DNA of 17,500 bases, taken from the NCBI GenBank assembly GCA_012295275.1, contig CM022677.1, forward strand, positions 27,331,379-27,348,878. Direction: 5' to 3'. Source of the stretch: Chrysomallon squamiferum. Its lineage: Eukaryota > Mollusca > Gastropoda > Neomphalida > Peltospiridae. Shown here piece after piece: positions 1 to 7,229 of this stretch (position 1 is the first letter of the stretch; every line of letters begins with the position of its first letter). The notes under the pieces are model-generated. The model saw only the letters and a program-made list of their open reading frames with translations, was not told the origin of the DNA and searched no databases. The position numbers were made by a program, and so were the translations under genes.

Positions 1-86
1 ACAACAATAATAAAAATAATCAGAGAAGAAGAAAAACAACAACAACAACTACAACAACAACAGCGACGACGACGACAACAATATTA
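1..86. repeat. CAA/CGA trinucleotide-rich intron start
   Basis: AAT, CAA and CGA triplets fill the NOX5 intron just 3' of exon 107-298. No coding signal is seen. Confidence 0.8.
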
Positions 87-106
87 AACTAACTGTTGAC
101 ACTTAC

Positions 107-298
107 GCCGGAAGGCAGCAGGTTAATCTCTTTAATGAATGTCTCTCCATAGCGCATGCTCTTGATGAACTTTGACCTCGTGATTTTCTCCAGCAGGAAC
201 AGCACACCGGGAACAATAAACCAGTACCAGAAATGAGGAGCGTGTATAATGAGCACAATCCAGAACGGGAGAAAGAGCACGTGAGTCCAGTAGAATAT
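107..298 (-). CDS. NOX5: NOX5-like exon: TM5 haem ligands to start of FAD domain
   Basis: Exon of exactly 64 codons (phase 0 both ends), with acceptor ATTAACAG at 299-300 and donor GTAAGT at 101-106. The peptide starts IFYWTHVLFLPFWIVLIIHA and continues PHFWYWFIVPGVLFLLEKIT, ending ETFIKEINLLPSG. It aligns with human VFYWTHLSYL…IFHGPNFWKWLLVPGILFFLEKA…VNLLPS. The His residues of WTH and of IIHAPHF are 13 apart, the spacing of the second NOX haem-ligand pair. The exon ends at the first strand of the FAD-binding domain (HPFTI and NADPH motifs would follow). The remaining exons are off the left edge, so the gene is 3'-incomplete here only because of the window boundary. Confidence 0.95.
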
Positions 299-379
299 CT
301 GTTAATATATCAGTGAGTAAAATAACTAAAAAAACATAATTATTTCAGTTTGTTTTAATGTCGCTTTAATAAGTGTTAA

Positions 380-445
380 ATATTATTATTATTATTATTA
401 TTGTTATTATTTTCACTTGTTTTCATTCTTCTTCTTCTTCTTCTT

Positions 446-476
<31 letters not shown>

Positions 477-491
477 TTATTATTATTATTT
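380..491. repeat. (ATT)n-(TTC)n-(ATT)n microsatellite in NOX5 intron
   Basis: ATT repeats to about 411, then about sixteen TTC units (426-474), then ATT units again. The poly-Arg and poly-Leu frames over it are translation artefacts. The rest of the intron (299-749) shows nothing else. Confidence 0.95.
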
Positions 492-749
492 TAATTATAT
501 TTAATTCATTATTACTTAGAGAATACAAGCTACACCTACTCCGTGACAAAAACGACATACAACAACATCTGATGGAGCATTCAAAAGCATTAGTTGGAAC
601 GTGAAATTATAAACTAGAAATTAACTGACATAATCTAATCATTCTGGTATTTGGCATTCTCTTAAACAAGCGTCAGGTCTTTTTTTTAAATAAAACAGTT
701 TACGAAAATAATTATTAAAAGACGGTGAACACTTTATTTTTATCCTTAC

Positions 750-922
750 CTGAAAGTGCCCGGATCTGCGCACGAATGGCATCGAACAAATGCAAATCAC
801 CAACAGAATAACCAGCAGAACGACTCCAGTCAGGGGAGCAGAGCCATACATCCAGCCGATGTTAGCTTTCGTCGTGAAGATAAACTCGGCCATTGTGACG
901 TTGTATGACGTAGACACTAAAG
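750..922 (-). CDS. NOX5: NOX5-like exon: transmembrane segment 4 region
   Basis: Exon of 173 nt (2 + 171), phase 1 in and phase 0 out. The donor GTAAGG has its GT at 748-749, and the preferred acceptor is GACTTCAG at 923-924. A second in-frame acceptor, CTTTAG, six bases further in, would remove two residues (NAGYNSTAG-type alternative use). The peptide includes STSYNVTMAEFIFTTKANIG, then WMYGSAPLTGVVLLVILLVI and CICSMPFVRRSGHFQ. It matches human TTRPGIGWVHGSASPTGVALL…CSSSCIRRSGHFE. It supplies an extracellular loop with one NxT sequon (NVT) and one membrane segment, ending in the conserved RRSGHF motif just before the TM5 haem ligands. Confidence 0.94.
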
Positions 923-1132
923 CTGAAGTCAAAGTGAACGAAGAAAAGAATTAAAAAACTGGCTAGATGGGGAATTTAATGTGATTGCTTTCTCTCGTTC
1001 GTGTTCGTACTCAGTCCTTCACTCTGACTCTCTTTCTTTCCCACTCTTTAATTCTTTATTTATATTTCTAACTCTTTAGTATCTTTTTTCAAATAAATAA
1101 GCAAACAACCAAACAAACAAACAACTATAATA

Positions 1133-1134
1133 TA

Positions 1135-1181
<47 letters not shown>

Positions 1182-1211
1182 AATATTACTAGAAATAAAT
1201 AAATAAATAAT
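1133..1211. repeat. (TAAA)n microsatellite in NOX5 intron
   Basis: Twelve uninterrupted TAAA-type units, a short break, then about five more. The rest of the intron (923-1279) is AT-rich with no other feature. Confidence 0.95.
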
Positions 1212-1279
1212 AACAACAACGCCTCTGTTATCAGATCTCTTTTCCCAAATTAATTATCATAATATATTAATGACGTCAC

Positions 1280-1506
1280 CTGCATTTCCAATGTGAGCTC
1301 CCGAATGCAAAAGGGACATAACTAGTACCACTACACCTACAAACTTGTGCAGCATAATGTGCTGGTCGAGGGGGAGGAACGCGCGAATGGGTGTGGTTCT
1401 TAACCAGGTGATACTTTTTCTCAGCATGAGGACGAGAATAAACATGGCGTTGAAGTTCAGAATGAGGCCAGCTCCGCGCGCCGCGATAATGAATGGATTG
1501 GAGTTT
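1280..1506 (-). CDS. NOX5: NOX5-like exon: ferric-reductase core, first haem-His pair
   Basis: Exon of 227 nt (1 + 225 + 1), with acceptor TTATTTCAG at 1507-1508 and donor GTGACG at 1274-1279. The peptide contains ARGAGLILNFNAMFILVLML, then RKSITWLR, LPLDQHIMLHKFVGVVVLVM and SLLHSGAHIGNA. It aligns along its length with human NOX5 (KGCGQCLNF…VLMLRRCLTWLR…LPLDQNIQFHQLMG…HTVAH). Two His residues 14 apart (LHKF…SLLH) match the spacing of the TM3 haem ligands in NOX enzymes. This is the membrane core that passes electrons across two b-type haems. The donor lies inside a TGACGTCA palindrome. Confidence 0.95.
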
Positions 1507-1549
1507 CTGAAATAAATAAGTAACTAAATTGTAGTATAAACAATAAGTG

Positions 1550-1552
<3 letters not shown>

Positions 1553-1641
<89 letters not shown>
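1553..1641. repeat. (GA)44 microsatellite in NOX5 intron
   Basis: Eighty-nine bases of pure GA, 46 bases upstream (in transcript sense) of the acceptor of exon 1280-1506. In the transcript it is (CU)n and could act as a very long polypyrimidine tract. Confidence 0.97.
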
Positions 1642-1643
<2 letters not shown>

Positions 1644-1942
1644 ATATAAATAAATATAAAAAACGTATTTATTTAATGACGTGTCCAGCATAAACTCATG
1701 ACGTCATAAATATGATTTTCGACGTCACAACATATGTAAATTTTTAAAAATCGTCATTATCTATTCACTAAGCTTTATATAAGATTCAGTCACGGACAAA
1801 ACAATACACACCACAGTATTTTTTTTTATAGCTTTTTAATTAATCGGTGAGAAAATCGTTACGATACTTCGTCGATAATCGCTCCTAATCTGATGCTTAC
1901 GTCAGCGGTATATAAACTTAAAGAAAGTGACAGACAGCTACG

Positions 1943-1972
1943 CGACCAGACAGACAGACAGACAGACAGACA
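1943..1972. repeat. (CAGA)n microsatellite
   Basis: Six to seven CAGA units in the intron just 3' of exon 2025-2189. Confidence 0.9.
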
Positions 1973-2024
1973 GTCAAAGGGACAGACGGACACACAGACA
2001 AAGAAATCTGTTAGTTGACTTTAC

Positions 2025-2189
2025 CTGTGGTTGACGCAGCCGACGACGAAGCACACGATGTTGACGAGGACGTAGAGCAGAACGAAGACGAGTTTCCTGA
2101 CGTTGTTTTTCAGGTACCGCGCTGTGAAGTAACGATGACGTCCACCACCTCCTTTCTTTCTGCCCGGTGGCCTCAGCCACTGCGCGGCT
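2025..2189 (-). CDS. NOX5: NOX5-like exon: linker and first transmembrane segment
   Basis: Exon of 165 nt (1 + 162 + 2), with acceptor TATTTCAG at 2190-2191 and donor GTAAAG at 2019-2024. The peptide starts AAQWLRPPGRKKGGGGRHRY, a basic linker equivalent to human AAHWL…RPRPRRP. It continues FTARYLKNNVRKLVFVLLYV and LVNIVCFVVGCVNH(R), giving one hydrophobic membrane segment (LVFVLLYVLVNIVCFVVG). The polybasic linker is where NOX5 contacts phosphoinositides (family knowledge). The intron upstream of this exon is almost entirely TAG/TAA/ACA repeats, and the array begins within ten bases of the acceptor. Confidence 0.9.
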
Positions 2190-2194
2190 CTGAA

Positions 2195-2645
2195 ATAGTA
2201 GTAATAATAACAACAACGACGACGACAATAGTAATGACAGGAATAACATAACAATATTGATGATAGTAATAGTAGTAGTAATAGTAGTAATAGTAGTAGT
2301 AGTAGTAATAGTAGTAGTAATAGTAATAGTAGTAGCAGTAATAGTAGTAGTAGTAGTAGTAATAGTAATAACAACAACAACAACGACAATAGTAATGACA
2401 GGAATAACAGTAACAATAATGATGATCATAGTAGTAGTAGTAATAACAACAACGACAATAATATCAATAGTGATGATAATAATAGTAGTAGTAGTAGTAG
2501 TAGTAGTAGTTGTTGTAGTAGTAGTAGTTACAACAACGATGACAATACTAACAAGAGGAATAATAACTATGACGATGATAACGATGATGATAATGATGAT
2601 AGTGATAATAATAGTGGTAGTGGTAGTATGGTAATAATAATAATA
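2195..2645. repeat. TAG/TAA/ACA compound trinucleotide array in NOX5 intron
   Basis: Mixed TAG, TAA, CAA and GAT triplets fill most of the intron between exons 2739-2949 and 2025-2189. A block containing acgacaatagtaatgacaggaataac occurs twice (near 2217 and 2386), so part of the array duplicated as a unit. Frames on both strands (poly-Val, poly-Leu, poly-Thr) are artefacts. Confidence 0.95.
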
Positions 2646-2738
2646 AAACAACAACGACGATACAGATATACATATAAAGAAATAAAATTTAAGAACAAAT
2701 ATTTGTATTTCAGAACATTATTACAGGACAGCACGTAC

Positions 2739-2949
2739 CCTATCGTCAGGTTCTCGAGGACGATCGGGTGCTTCTCTATCTCTCGCTTAAACTCGTCAAA
2801 GCTGATGTCTTTGGTGACGTCGTCGGTGGCGTTGTGGTACAGCGACTCCGTCAGCATGTCCAGCTCTTCGTCACTCAGGCTGATTGAACTCTCCACCAGA
2901 CACGACTGCAACACCGTCCTCAGCTCCTCTATGTCGATGTAGCCGTTAC
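2739..2949 (-). CDS. NOX5: NOX5-like exon: rest of EF-hand 3 and EF-hand 4
   Basis: Exon of 211 nt (2 + 207 + 2), with acceptor GTTGCAG at 2950-2951 and donor GTACGT at 2733-2738. It opens with NGYIDIEELRTVLQSC, closely matching human GSIDPDELRTVLQSC, and joined to the previous exon completes a perfect loop DQDGNGYIDIEE. Then follow SLSDEELDMLTESLYH, a degenerate EF-hand 4, and ENLTIG against human ENLTIS. In EF-hand 4 the twelve residues before FKREIEK read TDDVTKDISFDE: position 1 is Thr rather than Asp and position 6 is Lys rather than Gly, so calcium binding is probably lost, whereas human EF-hand 4 is canonical. The phase-2 exit joins to …G-AAQWL. Confidence 0.92.
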
Positions 2950-2957
2950 CTGCAACG

Positions 2958-3082
2958 ACATAGTAGCTGTAGTAAGTAGTTGGAGGAAGACGGAGGAAGA
3001 AGAGGATAGAGAGGAAGAGGAGGAGACGGATGATGAAGATGTAGTAATGGTAGTTGTGGTAGTGTTAGTAGTAGGAAGAGGA

Positions 3083-3129
<47 letters not shown>

Positions 3130-3515
3130 TGTGGTGACGGTAGTGGTGGTAGTGGTGGTTGTGGTGGTGGTTTTAGTAGTAGTTGTTGTTGATGTTGCAG
3201 TGGGAGTTATAGTTGTTATTTTGTGTCAGTGTAGCCTTTATCTTGAATAACATTGTAGAATCAGGTGTAGTAGTAGTAGTAGTTGTTGTAGATGTTGTTG
3301 TTGTAGTAATGGTGTCAACGAGGCGACGTTTTTGTATGTTATCAGTAGCAGTAGTAGTGGTAATAGTAATAGTAGTGATATCAGTGATAATAATAATAAT
3401 AGTGTTAGGAATACTCCTAATAATAGCAGGAATAGTACTCGTAGTAGTAGTAGTAGTAGTATTTGTAGTAGTAGTAGTAGTAATAGTAGCAGTAGAAGTA
3501 ATTCGTATGTATCTA
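2958..3515. repeat. TAG/TGG/TTG compound array in NOX5 intron
   Basis: Most of the 698-base intron between exons 3648-3798 and 2739-2949 is TAG and TGG triplets, with a GGA-rich stretch (2980-3035) and TTG patches. The poly-Val and poly-Thr frames are artefacts. Unique sequence resumes at about 3515. Confidence 0.93.
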
Positions 3516-3647
3516 TGTAGCCTAGTATAACAACGTTGTCGTATCGGTAGCTTTCTCATATTTATAGTGACAGGAGTAAGAGTAACTAGTAGCGGAATAT
3601 TTACGAGAACATTACGAAGATATCCGAAGATATACGGAACTTCTTAC

Positions 3648-3798
3648 CATCTTGATCGTAGACGTCGAAGACGAATCGTAACTTGTCGGCTGTCGTTCCT
3701 TTCGTCAACATGTACAAGCCGTCCATGAGCTCGCCAGGGTCGATAACTCCGCTGCCATCTTTGTCAAACATGGCGAAAAAGCGATTAGCAAAGAACGA
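3648..3798 (-). CDS. NOX5: NOX5-like exon: EF-hand 2 and first half of EF-hand 3
   Basis: Exon of 151 nt (50 codons plus 1 nt), phase 0 in and phase 1 out. The acceptor is a T-run plus CAG at 3799-3800, and the donor GTAAGA starts at 3647. The peptide begins SFFANRFFAMFDKDGSGVID, continues PGELMDGLYMLTKGTTADKL and ends RFVFDVYDQDG. EF-hand 2 is canonical, DKDGSGVIDPGE: acidic positions 1, 3 and 9, Gly at 6, Ile at 8, Glu at 12. The intron splits the loop of EF-hand 3 after DQD. This is the calcium sensor that in NOX5 folds onto the dehydrogenase domain to switch on electron transfer without p47/p67 subunits. Confidence 0.93.
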
Positions 3799-3800
3799 CT

Positions 3801-3866
3801 GAAAAAAAAAATAATAATAATAATAAAAAATAATAATAATAATAATAATAAATAAATAAATAAATT
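3801..3866. repeat. A-run plus (AAT)n abutting a splice acceptor
   Basis: An A-run followed by AAT/AAAT units begins two bases from the 3648-3798 exon. In the transcript it forms the T-rich polypyrimidine tract itself. Confidence 0.92.
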
Positions 3867-4024
3867 ACTTAAATAAAGTAAAAATAAAAGTAAAAAATTT
3901 TTAATAGTAGATTAAAATAAATTAAATAGACTGAAATACAATAAAAAGATTACATTATATTATATTATATTCTGATTCAGATGAGACTAAATTTAGATAT
4001 TATCTTAGTCAAGGCATAGGTTAC

Positions 4025-4130
4025 CTCCTTGGCTTTCAAAGCGTGTTTAAACTCCTTGCTTCCTATTCCTTCCTGACCCTTCGCTATTCCCGAAAACTGC
4101 GCCTCTGCCCACTTCAGCCATTCCTCGTCG
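4025..4130 (-). CDS. NOX5: NOX5-like exon: EF-hand 1 region
   Basis: The exon has acceptor TTATTCCAG at 4131-4132 and donor GTAACC (GT at 4023-4024), and is 106 nt: one base completing the previous phase-2 codon plus 35 codons, ending in phase 0. The peptide is (S)DEEWLKWAEAQFSGIAKG, then a loop-like stretch, then KEFKHALKAKE. It matches the start of the human NOX5 regulatory domain (WLRW…EFKAAL.VKE). This is the first, non-canonical EF-hand: the loop GQEGIGSKE lacks the acidic residue at position 1, as in the human protein, so it probably does not bind calcium well and acts as a structural partner of EF-hand 2. The junction reads ..KAKE-SFFANRFF, identical in pattern to the human VKE-SFFAERFF. 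Confidence 0.88.
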
Positions 4131-4281
4131 CTGGAATAAACGATATGACGTCATAAAGCGTTGCCATGGAAACAACAAAAAGCCAAAATGCCAAAAAAAA
4201 AAGACTCGTTACAGTGAAACATATTTTTAAAGACGTTTAAAACAACAAACTAAAAAACAAAAAAAAAAAAAAAAAACTTAC

Positions 4282-4735
4282 CTTCCCAAAGCTGCACTCT
4301 TCTTACTGACGTCGTTGCTCTCCTCGCTGATGTTGTCGACGAATTTAACATCCGCCGCCGTCGTCGTCGTTGTTGTTTTCCCGTTGTCCACGACGTAGCT
4401 CTCGCTGATGTTCGACAGGCGACGGCTCCCGTTGGTCAGATTCTTAACCTTGACAACGACCGCGTCGTCCAGTCCTTCAAAGCGGTCGCCGAAACTCACG
4501 GCCTTGACGGCGTGGCCGTTGTTGTCCGCAGACGTCTTGTTGTCGTCGTCAACGGTGCGCGAGCGCAGCAGACACGACTTCCGGAAGTTGACGGCGGCCT
4601 CGGAGAATCGTCTGCTGCCGGGAATTCTTTCGCGCGCGCAGTTTCCGGACTGTTGCAGCGTGAGCTGTCGTCCATGCTGACGTAGATGTTGTCGTTGCCT
4701 AACGGGGCGAGGATTTTCGATATGCTTGTCGTCAT
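4282..4735 (-). CDS. NOX5: NOX5-like gene, N-terminal extension exon (frame-disrupted)
   Basis: This is the most 5' coding exon I can find. From an ATG at 4735 one frame begins MTTSISKILAPLGNDNIYVS and has good codon bias (AAC, GAC, ATC, TAC, GTC). It is convincing to about 4640. From about 4630 down, the neighbouring frame is clearly the coding one (FSEAAVNFRKSCLLRSR, then VSFGDRFEGLDDAVVVKVKN) and runs to GCA GCT TTG GGA AG before the donor GTAAGT (revcomp of 4276-4281). It ends in phase 2 and joins exon 4025-4130 to give ..AALG-S-DEEW. The second frame has no ATG before its upstream stop, so the two pieces must be one exon. The switch sits in a (CG)n run at 4631-4639, and removing one CG unit gives exactly 150 codons plus 2 nt. 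Human NOX5 has only a short leader before EF-hand 1, so this 150-residue extension is lineage-specific; I recognise no domain in it. The start is uncertain: in-frame acceptor-like AGs (…TTCTAG, …TTCCAG) lie just upstream in a TTCA-rich tract, so 4735 may be internal. Confidence 0.72.
4360..4377 (-). repeat. Short ACA/ACG triplet run inside NOX5 coding exon
   Basis: Six consecutive Thr codons (ACA ACA ACG ACG ACG ACG-like) followed by Ala codons within the N-terminal extension. It is the only triplet repeat that enters the coding sequence. Confidence 0.75.
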
Positions 4736-4754
4736 CTTAGAGTCTGGAAGTCTA

Positions 4755-4912
4755 GAATGAATGAATGAATGAATGAATGAATGAATGAATGAATGAATGG
4801 ATGGATGAATGAATGAATGAATGAATGAATGGATGGATGGATGAATAAAGAATAAGAAGAAGAAGAAGAATAATAAGAAGAAGAAGAAGAAGAAGAAGGG
4901 GAAGAAAAAGAA
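4755..4912. repeat. (ATGA)n/(ATGG)n then (AAG)n microsatellites
   Basis: About twenty ATGA-type tetranucleotides with two ATGG blocks, then AAG/AAT triplets. It starts 20 bases upstream of the ATG at 4735. The frame reading Ser-Phe-Ile-His repeats is an artefact, though it lies open in frame with the NOX5 extension. Confidence 0.95.
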
Positions 4913-4978
4913 GAACAAAAAAAAATAACAACGACATATAAATAAATAGATCATTAACAATAACAAAAACAATACAAT

Positions 4979-5005
4979 AAAATAAATAAATAAATAAATA
5001 AAAAA
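4979..5005. repeat. (AAAT)n microsatellite
   Basis: Six AAAT-type units between the NOX5 5' region and the Tigger-like element. Confidence 0.9.
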
Positions 5006-5105
5006 CGAATAAACACGAAAAACATAAAAAACATAAAAACGACAGAAAACGACTGAAACACGCACAGACGCACACTAATAGTTAAATACAGACACCTACA
5101 ACCAT

Positions 5106-5813
5106 ATAGTGGTACCTTGACGTACGATTGCCCCCAAATTTCCGAGTTACGAGCAGTAGCTTCGAATTTGTTTTGAGTTTCCGAGTTACGAGCGAGTTTC
5201 AGAAACGCCGCCGCTAGTTGGCGCAACAAACAACACAACATCCAGCCAGCATCCCGCGTCTCACTTGTTTGTTTCTCGTGGTTAGATCGCCGCGGAACCA
5301 TCTCTGTTGTGTTGTGTTCATGTTTTGTGCAGTATTTTGACAAATTTCTTTTTTCTGACCATTAATCGTAAGAAAGAGAGTGCAAAGGACAGTGCTGAGA
5401 AGAAGAAGCTGATGATGTCCATTGAATTAAAGCACGAAAACACAGAAAAACATGCGTGTAGTGGACTTGGCTAGGCAGTACGAACATACCGACACAGAAG
5501 GAGTCGATAAAGGCTGTAACTCCAACCAAAGGCGTTAAAATAATTTGTCTGATCTCCAAGATAAATACACTTTACAAAACCAATTTATTTCAATACATTC
5601 TCTTTTATTTTGTTCTTTATACAATATTTATAATGTATAAATACATTTTTATTATTTAGAAACACACACAAAAAAAACAATTGGGTGGTTTTGGGCAGCT
5701 GGAATGCATTAATGGCATTTCAGTTAATTTCAATGTGGAAAATTGATTTGATATACGAACAAATTGAGTTACGAGCTCAGTCAAGGAACGAATTAAACTC
5801 GTAAAATAAGGTA

Positions 5814-5819
<6 letters not shown>
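5106..5819 (+). mobile_element. Tigger/pogo-family element, internally deleted and decayed
   Basis: The left end (GTGGTACCTTGACGTACGA at 5107) and the right end (complement GGTACCTTATTTTACGAG, ending at 5812) share an inverted GGTACCTT terminus and the repeated 'ttACGAG' words typical of this family. The ends are bordered by TA, the pogo/Tc1 target, although the right flank merges into a (TA)n run that may hide the true end. The 3' part reads GGGTGGTTTTGGGCAGCTGG, then GAGTTACGAGCTCAGTCA and GGAACGAATTAAACTCGTAA, as in animal Tigger 3' ends. Only the start of the transposase remains inside, so it cannot move itself. A second copy in the same orientation begins at 17417. Confidence 0.82.
5361..5560 (+). 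pseudogene. Remnant of Tigger transposase N-terminus (HTH_psq)
   Basis: Three frames are needed. The first reads KKESAKDSAEKKKLMMSIEL and the start of the next helix (KHENTEKHA). The second reads VVDLARQYEHTDT. The third reads QKESIKAVTPTKGVKII. Together they follow the order of the psq-type helix-turn-helix of Tigger/jerky transposases (MMSIELK…EKHE…VVDLARQYG.ST..TIL…KEAIK), with a gap where STSTICTIL should be. The CENP-B-type HTH and the DDE catalytic core are absent, because the sequence passes straight into the AT-rich 3' end. At least two frameshifts and a small deletion are visible, so this is long dead. Confidence 0.78.
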
Positions 5820-5867
<48 letters not shown>

Positions 5868-5947
5868 CATACACACACAGACACACACACACACACACAC
5901 TCACATACGTACATACATTAAACACACATTTATTTATTTATTTATTC
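5814..5947. repeat. (TA)23, (CA)n and (TTTA)n cluster
   Basis: A TA run (to 5860) adjoining the right end of the Tigger-like element, then CA-rich sequence with ACAT words, then ATTT units. This is consistent with a TA-targeting element inserting in, or seeding, a TA microsatellite. Bases 5948-6283 hold a small hairpin (6044-6106) and no gene. Confidence 0.93.
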
Positions 5948-6043
5948 ATTTAACAGACACATATATTCACGTACATACGTATAGACACAAGCGTACTTAT
6001 AAACACATCAAAGAACACACACTAATCTATAAACATGTATTAC

Positions 6044-6106
6044 TAATTCGCGGAAAGTAATTCAAGGCAGTGTAGAAATACTTTTATTGTTATTTTCCGC
6101 GAATTA
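6044..6106. repeat. 13-bp perfect inverted repeat (hairpin)
   Basis: TAATTCGCGGAAA (6044-6056) and its exact complement TTTCCGCGAATTA (6094-6106), with a 37-base loop. TA sits at both outer ends, so it could be a tiny TA-flanked foldback element. Confidence 0.8.
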
Positions 6107-6283
6107 AACGCCCCCCCACTCTATAATTAACTTGTAATTGTTTCATAAGCTGTTGTTTAGTGTCTGTTACGAATCATTAGCACACATGTGTAGACGTAGC
6201 GACACGTGACGTAACAATGCACCAACGTCACAGCCGTCTGACGTCTGGTACATATCTGTGTTGTGAAGATTGGTTTGTTATCA

Positions 6284-6313
6284 TCATTATTATTATCATT
6301 ATTATTATTATTA

Positions 6314-6350
<37 letters not shown>

Positions 6351-6533
6351 ATTATTATTTATTTATTTATTTATTTATTTATTATTATTTTTTTATATTA
6401 CTACTACTATTATTCTTATTATTCTTATTCTTCTTATTATTATTATTTATACATCTGCCTATTATTATTATTATTTATTATTTTATTTATTATTATTTTT
6501 TACATTACTATTATTATTATGATTATATTTTTA

Positions 6534-6609
<76 letters not shown>

Positions 6610-6660
6610 TTAATTCTTATTTATTTATTTATTTATTTATTAATTTATTTTTTATTTTTT
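6284..6660. repeat. (ATT)n/(TTTA)n microsatellite block
   Basis: About 375 bases of ATT triplets with TTTA tetranucleotide islands, including a nearly pure (ATT)24 run near 6535-6608. The Leu/Ile/Tyr frames over it are artefacts. Confidence 0.97.
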
Positions 6661-7220
6661 TGTTAGAGATATAGCGATTTTTAGAGATACTTTACTGAAA
6701 TATTTTTTATAGTGACTAGGTTATCATTTAATCAAGAAAGCAAAAAACACCTATTCATGCACGAATGAATATTCTCTGTCTTATGAACGTCTGATTAAAC
6801 TCAGCTCTAACGCGGGAGGACAAACTTCAACCACGACCTCACAAAAACACGTCAAATGCCGCTGGCAAGACTCGAACGTGTGACACCCAACTGCCCGCAT
6901 TCCGAAGGCGGATAACACGACAGACTGAAAAGGTTGCTTAGTTACGTAAGCTTCGCCTGGCAACAAAACGCGCCTCGTTCTTTGTGTTACGTCATTTTTG
7001 TGGGGAAACCGGGCTGTGGCAAGTAAGTATTTAGGCGGATCACGTGACTGTCGCAGGCGTGCGTCACAACAGCTCGCGCGTTGTAATTTTTTTCCGTCTG
7101 AAAAGACTCACAAGAGGCAGACGACAATAAAACAATAACGGAGAGAAAATCTAAAATTTCCCCAATAATTGTTCGATTTTTCAAATCTTCGTTACCTGAA
7201 GGTTTAACGAATTGCTTACG
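6661..7220. other. Unique, CpG-containing pocket upstream of NOX5
   Basis: This is the longest non-repetitive, relatively CpG-rich stretch between the two genes. It contains a CACGTG (7041-7046) and the SINE-like patch. It is the best place to look for a NOX5 promoter or 5' exon, but I see no convincing exon or TATA box. Confidence 0.3.
6835..6965 (-). mobile_element. Degenerate tRNA-derived SINE-like patch
   Basis: On the minus strand TCCGCCTTCGGAATGCGGGC (6891-6911) is followed by CACACGTTCGAGTCTTGCC. This recalls the anticodon arm plus T arm/B box (GTTCGAGTC) of tRNA-derived SINEs. The T-stem pairing is imperfect (about three of five pairs), the anticodon loop is two bases too long, and I could not identify a good A box or an A/T-rich tail. 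It is therefore an old fragment at best, or chance. The ORF across it has no protein-like character. Confidence 0.3.
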
Positions 7221-7229
7221 ATCATATTT

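Noticed and set aside
1974-2654. 226-residue minus-strand frame
   Set aside because: Mostly TAG/TAA repeats in another frame; the real exon 2025-2189 inside it uses a different frame supported by NOX5 similarity and splice phases.
4752-5065. Extension of the NOX5 exon through the Ser-Phe-Ile-His repeat frame to 5065
   Set aside because: Open only because (ATGA)n has no stop in that frame; acceptor-like AGs and an ATG occur where unique sequence starts.
5362-5559. 65-residue minus-strand frame inside the Tigger-like element
   Set aside because: Antisense shadow of the transposase remnant read on the plus strand.
6263-6674. Leu/Ile/Tyr-rich frames resembling membrane proteins
   Set aside because: They are (ATT)n and (TTTA)n repeats; hydrophobicity comes from the repeat, not from selection.
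6891-6930. Functional tRNA gene
   Set aside because: T-stem has mismatches, the anticodon loop is too long and no acceptor stem or A box can be drawn.
6781-6966. 61-residue minus-strand frame, Cys/His-containing
   Set aside because: Coincides with the tRNA/SINE-like patch; no protein family pattern and no splice support.
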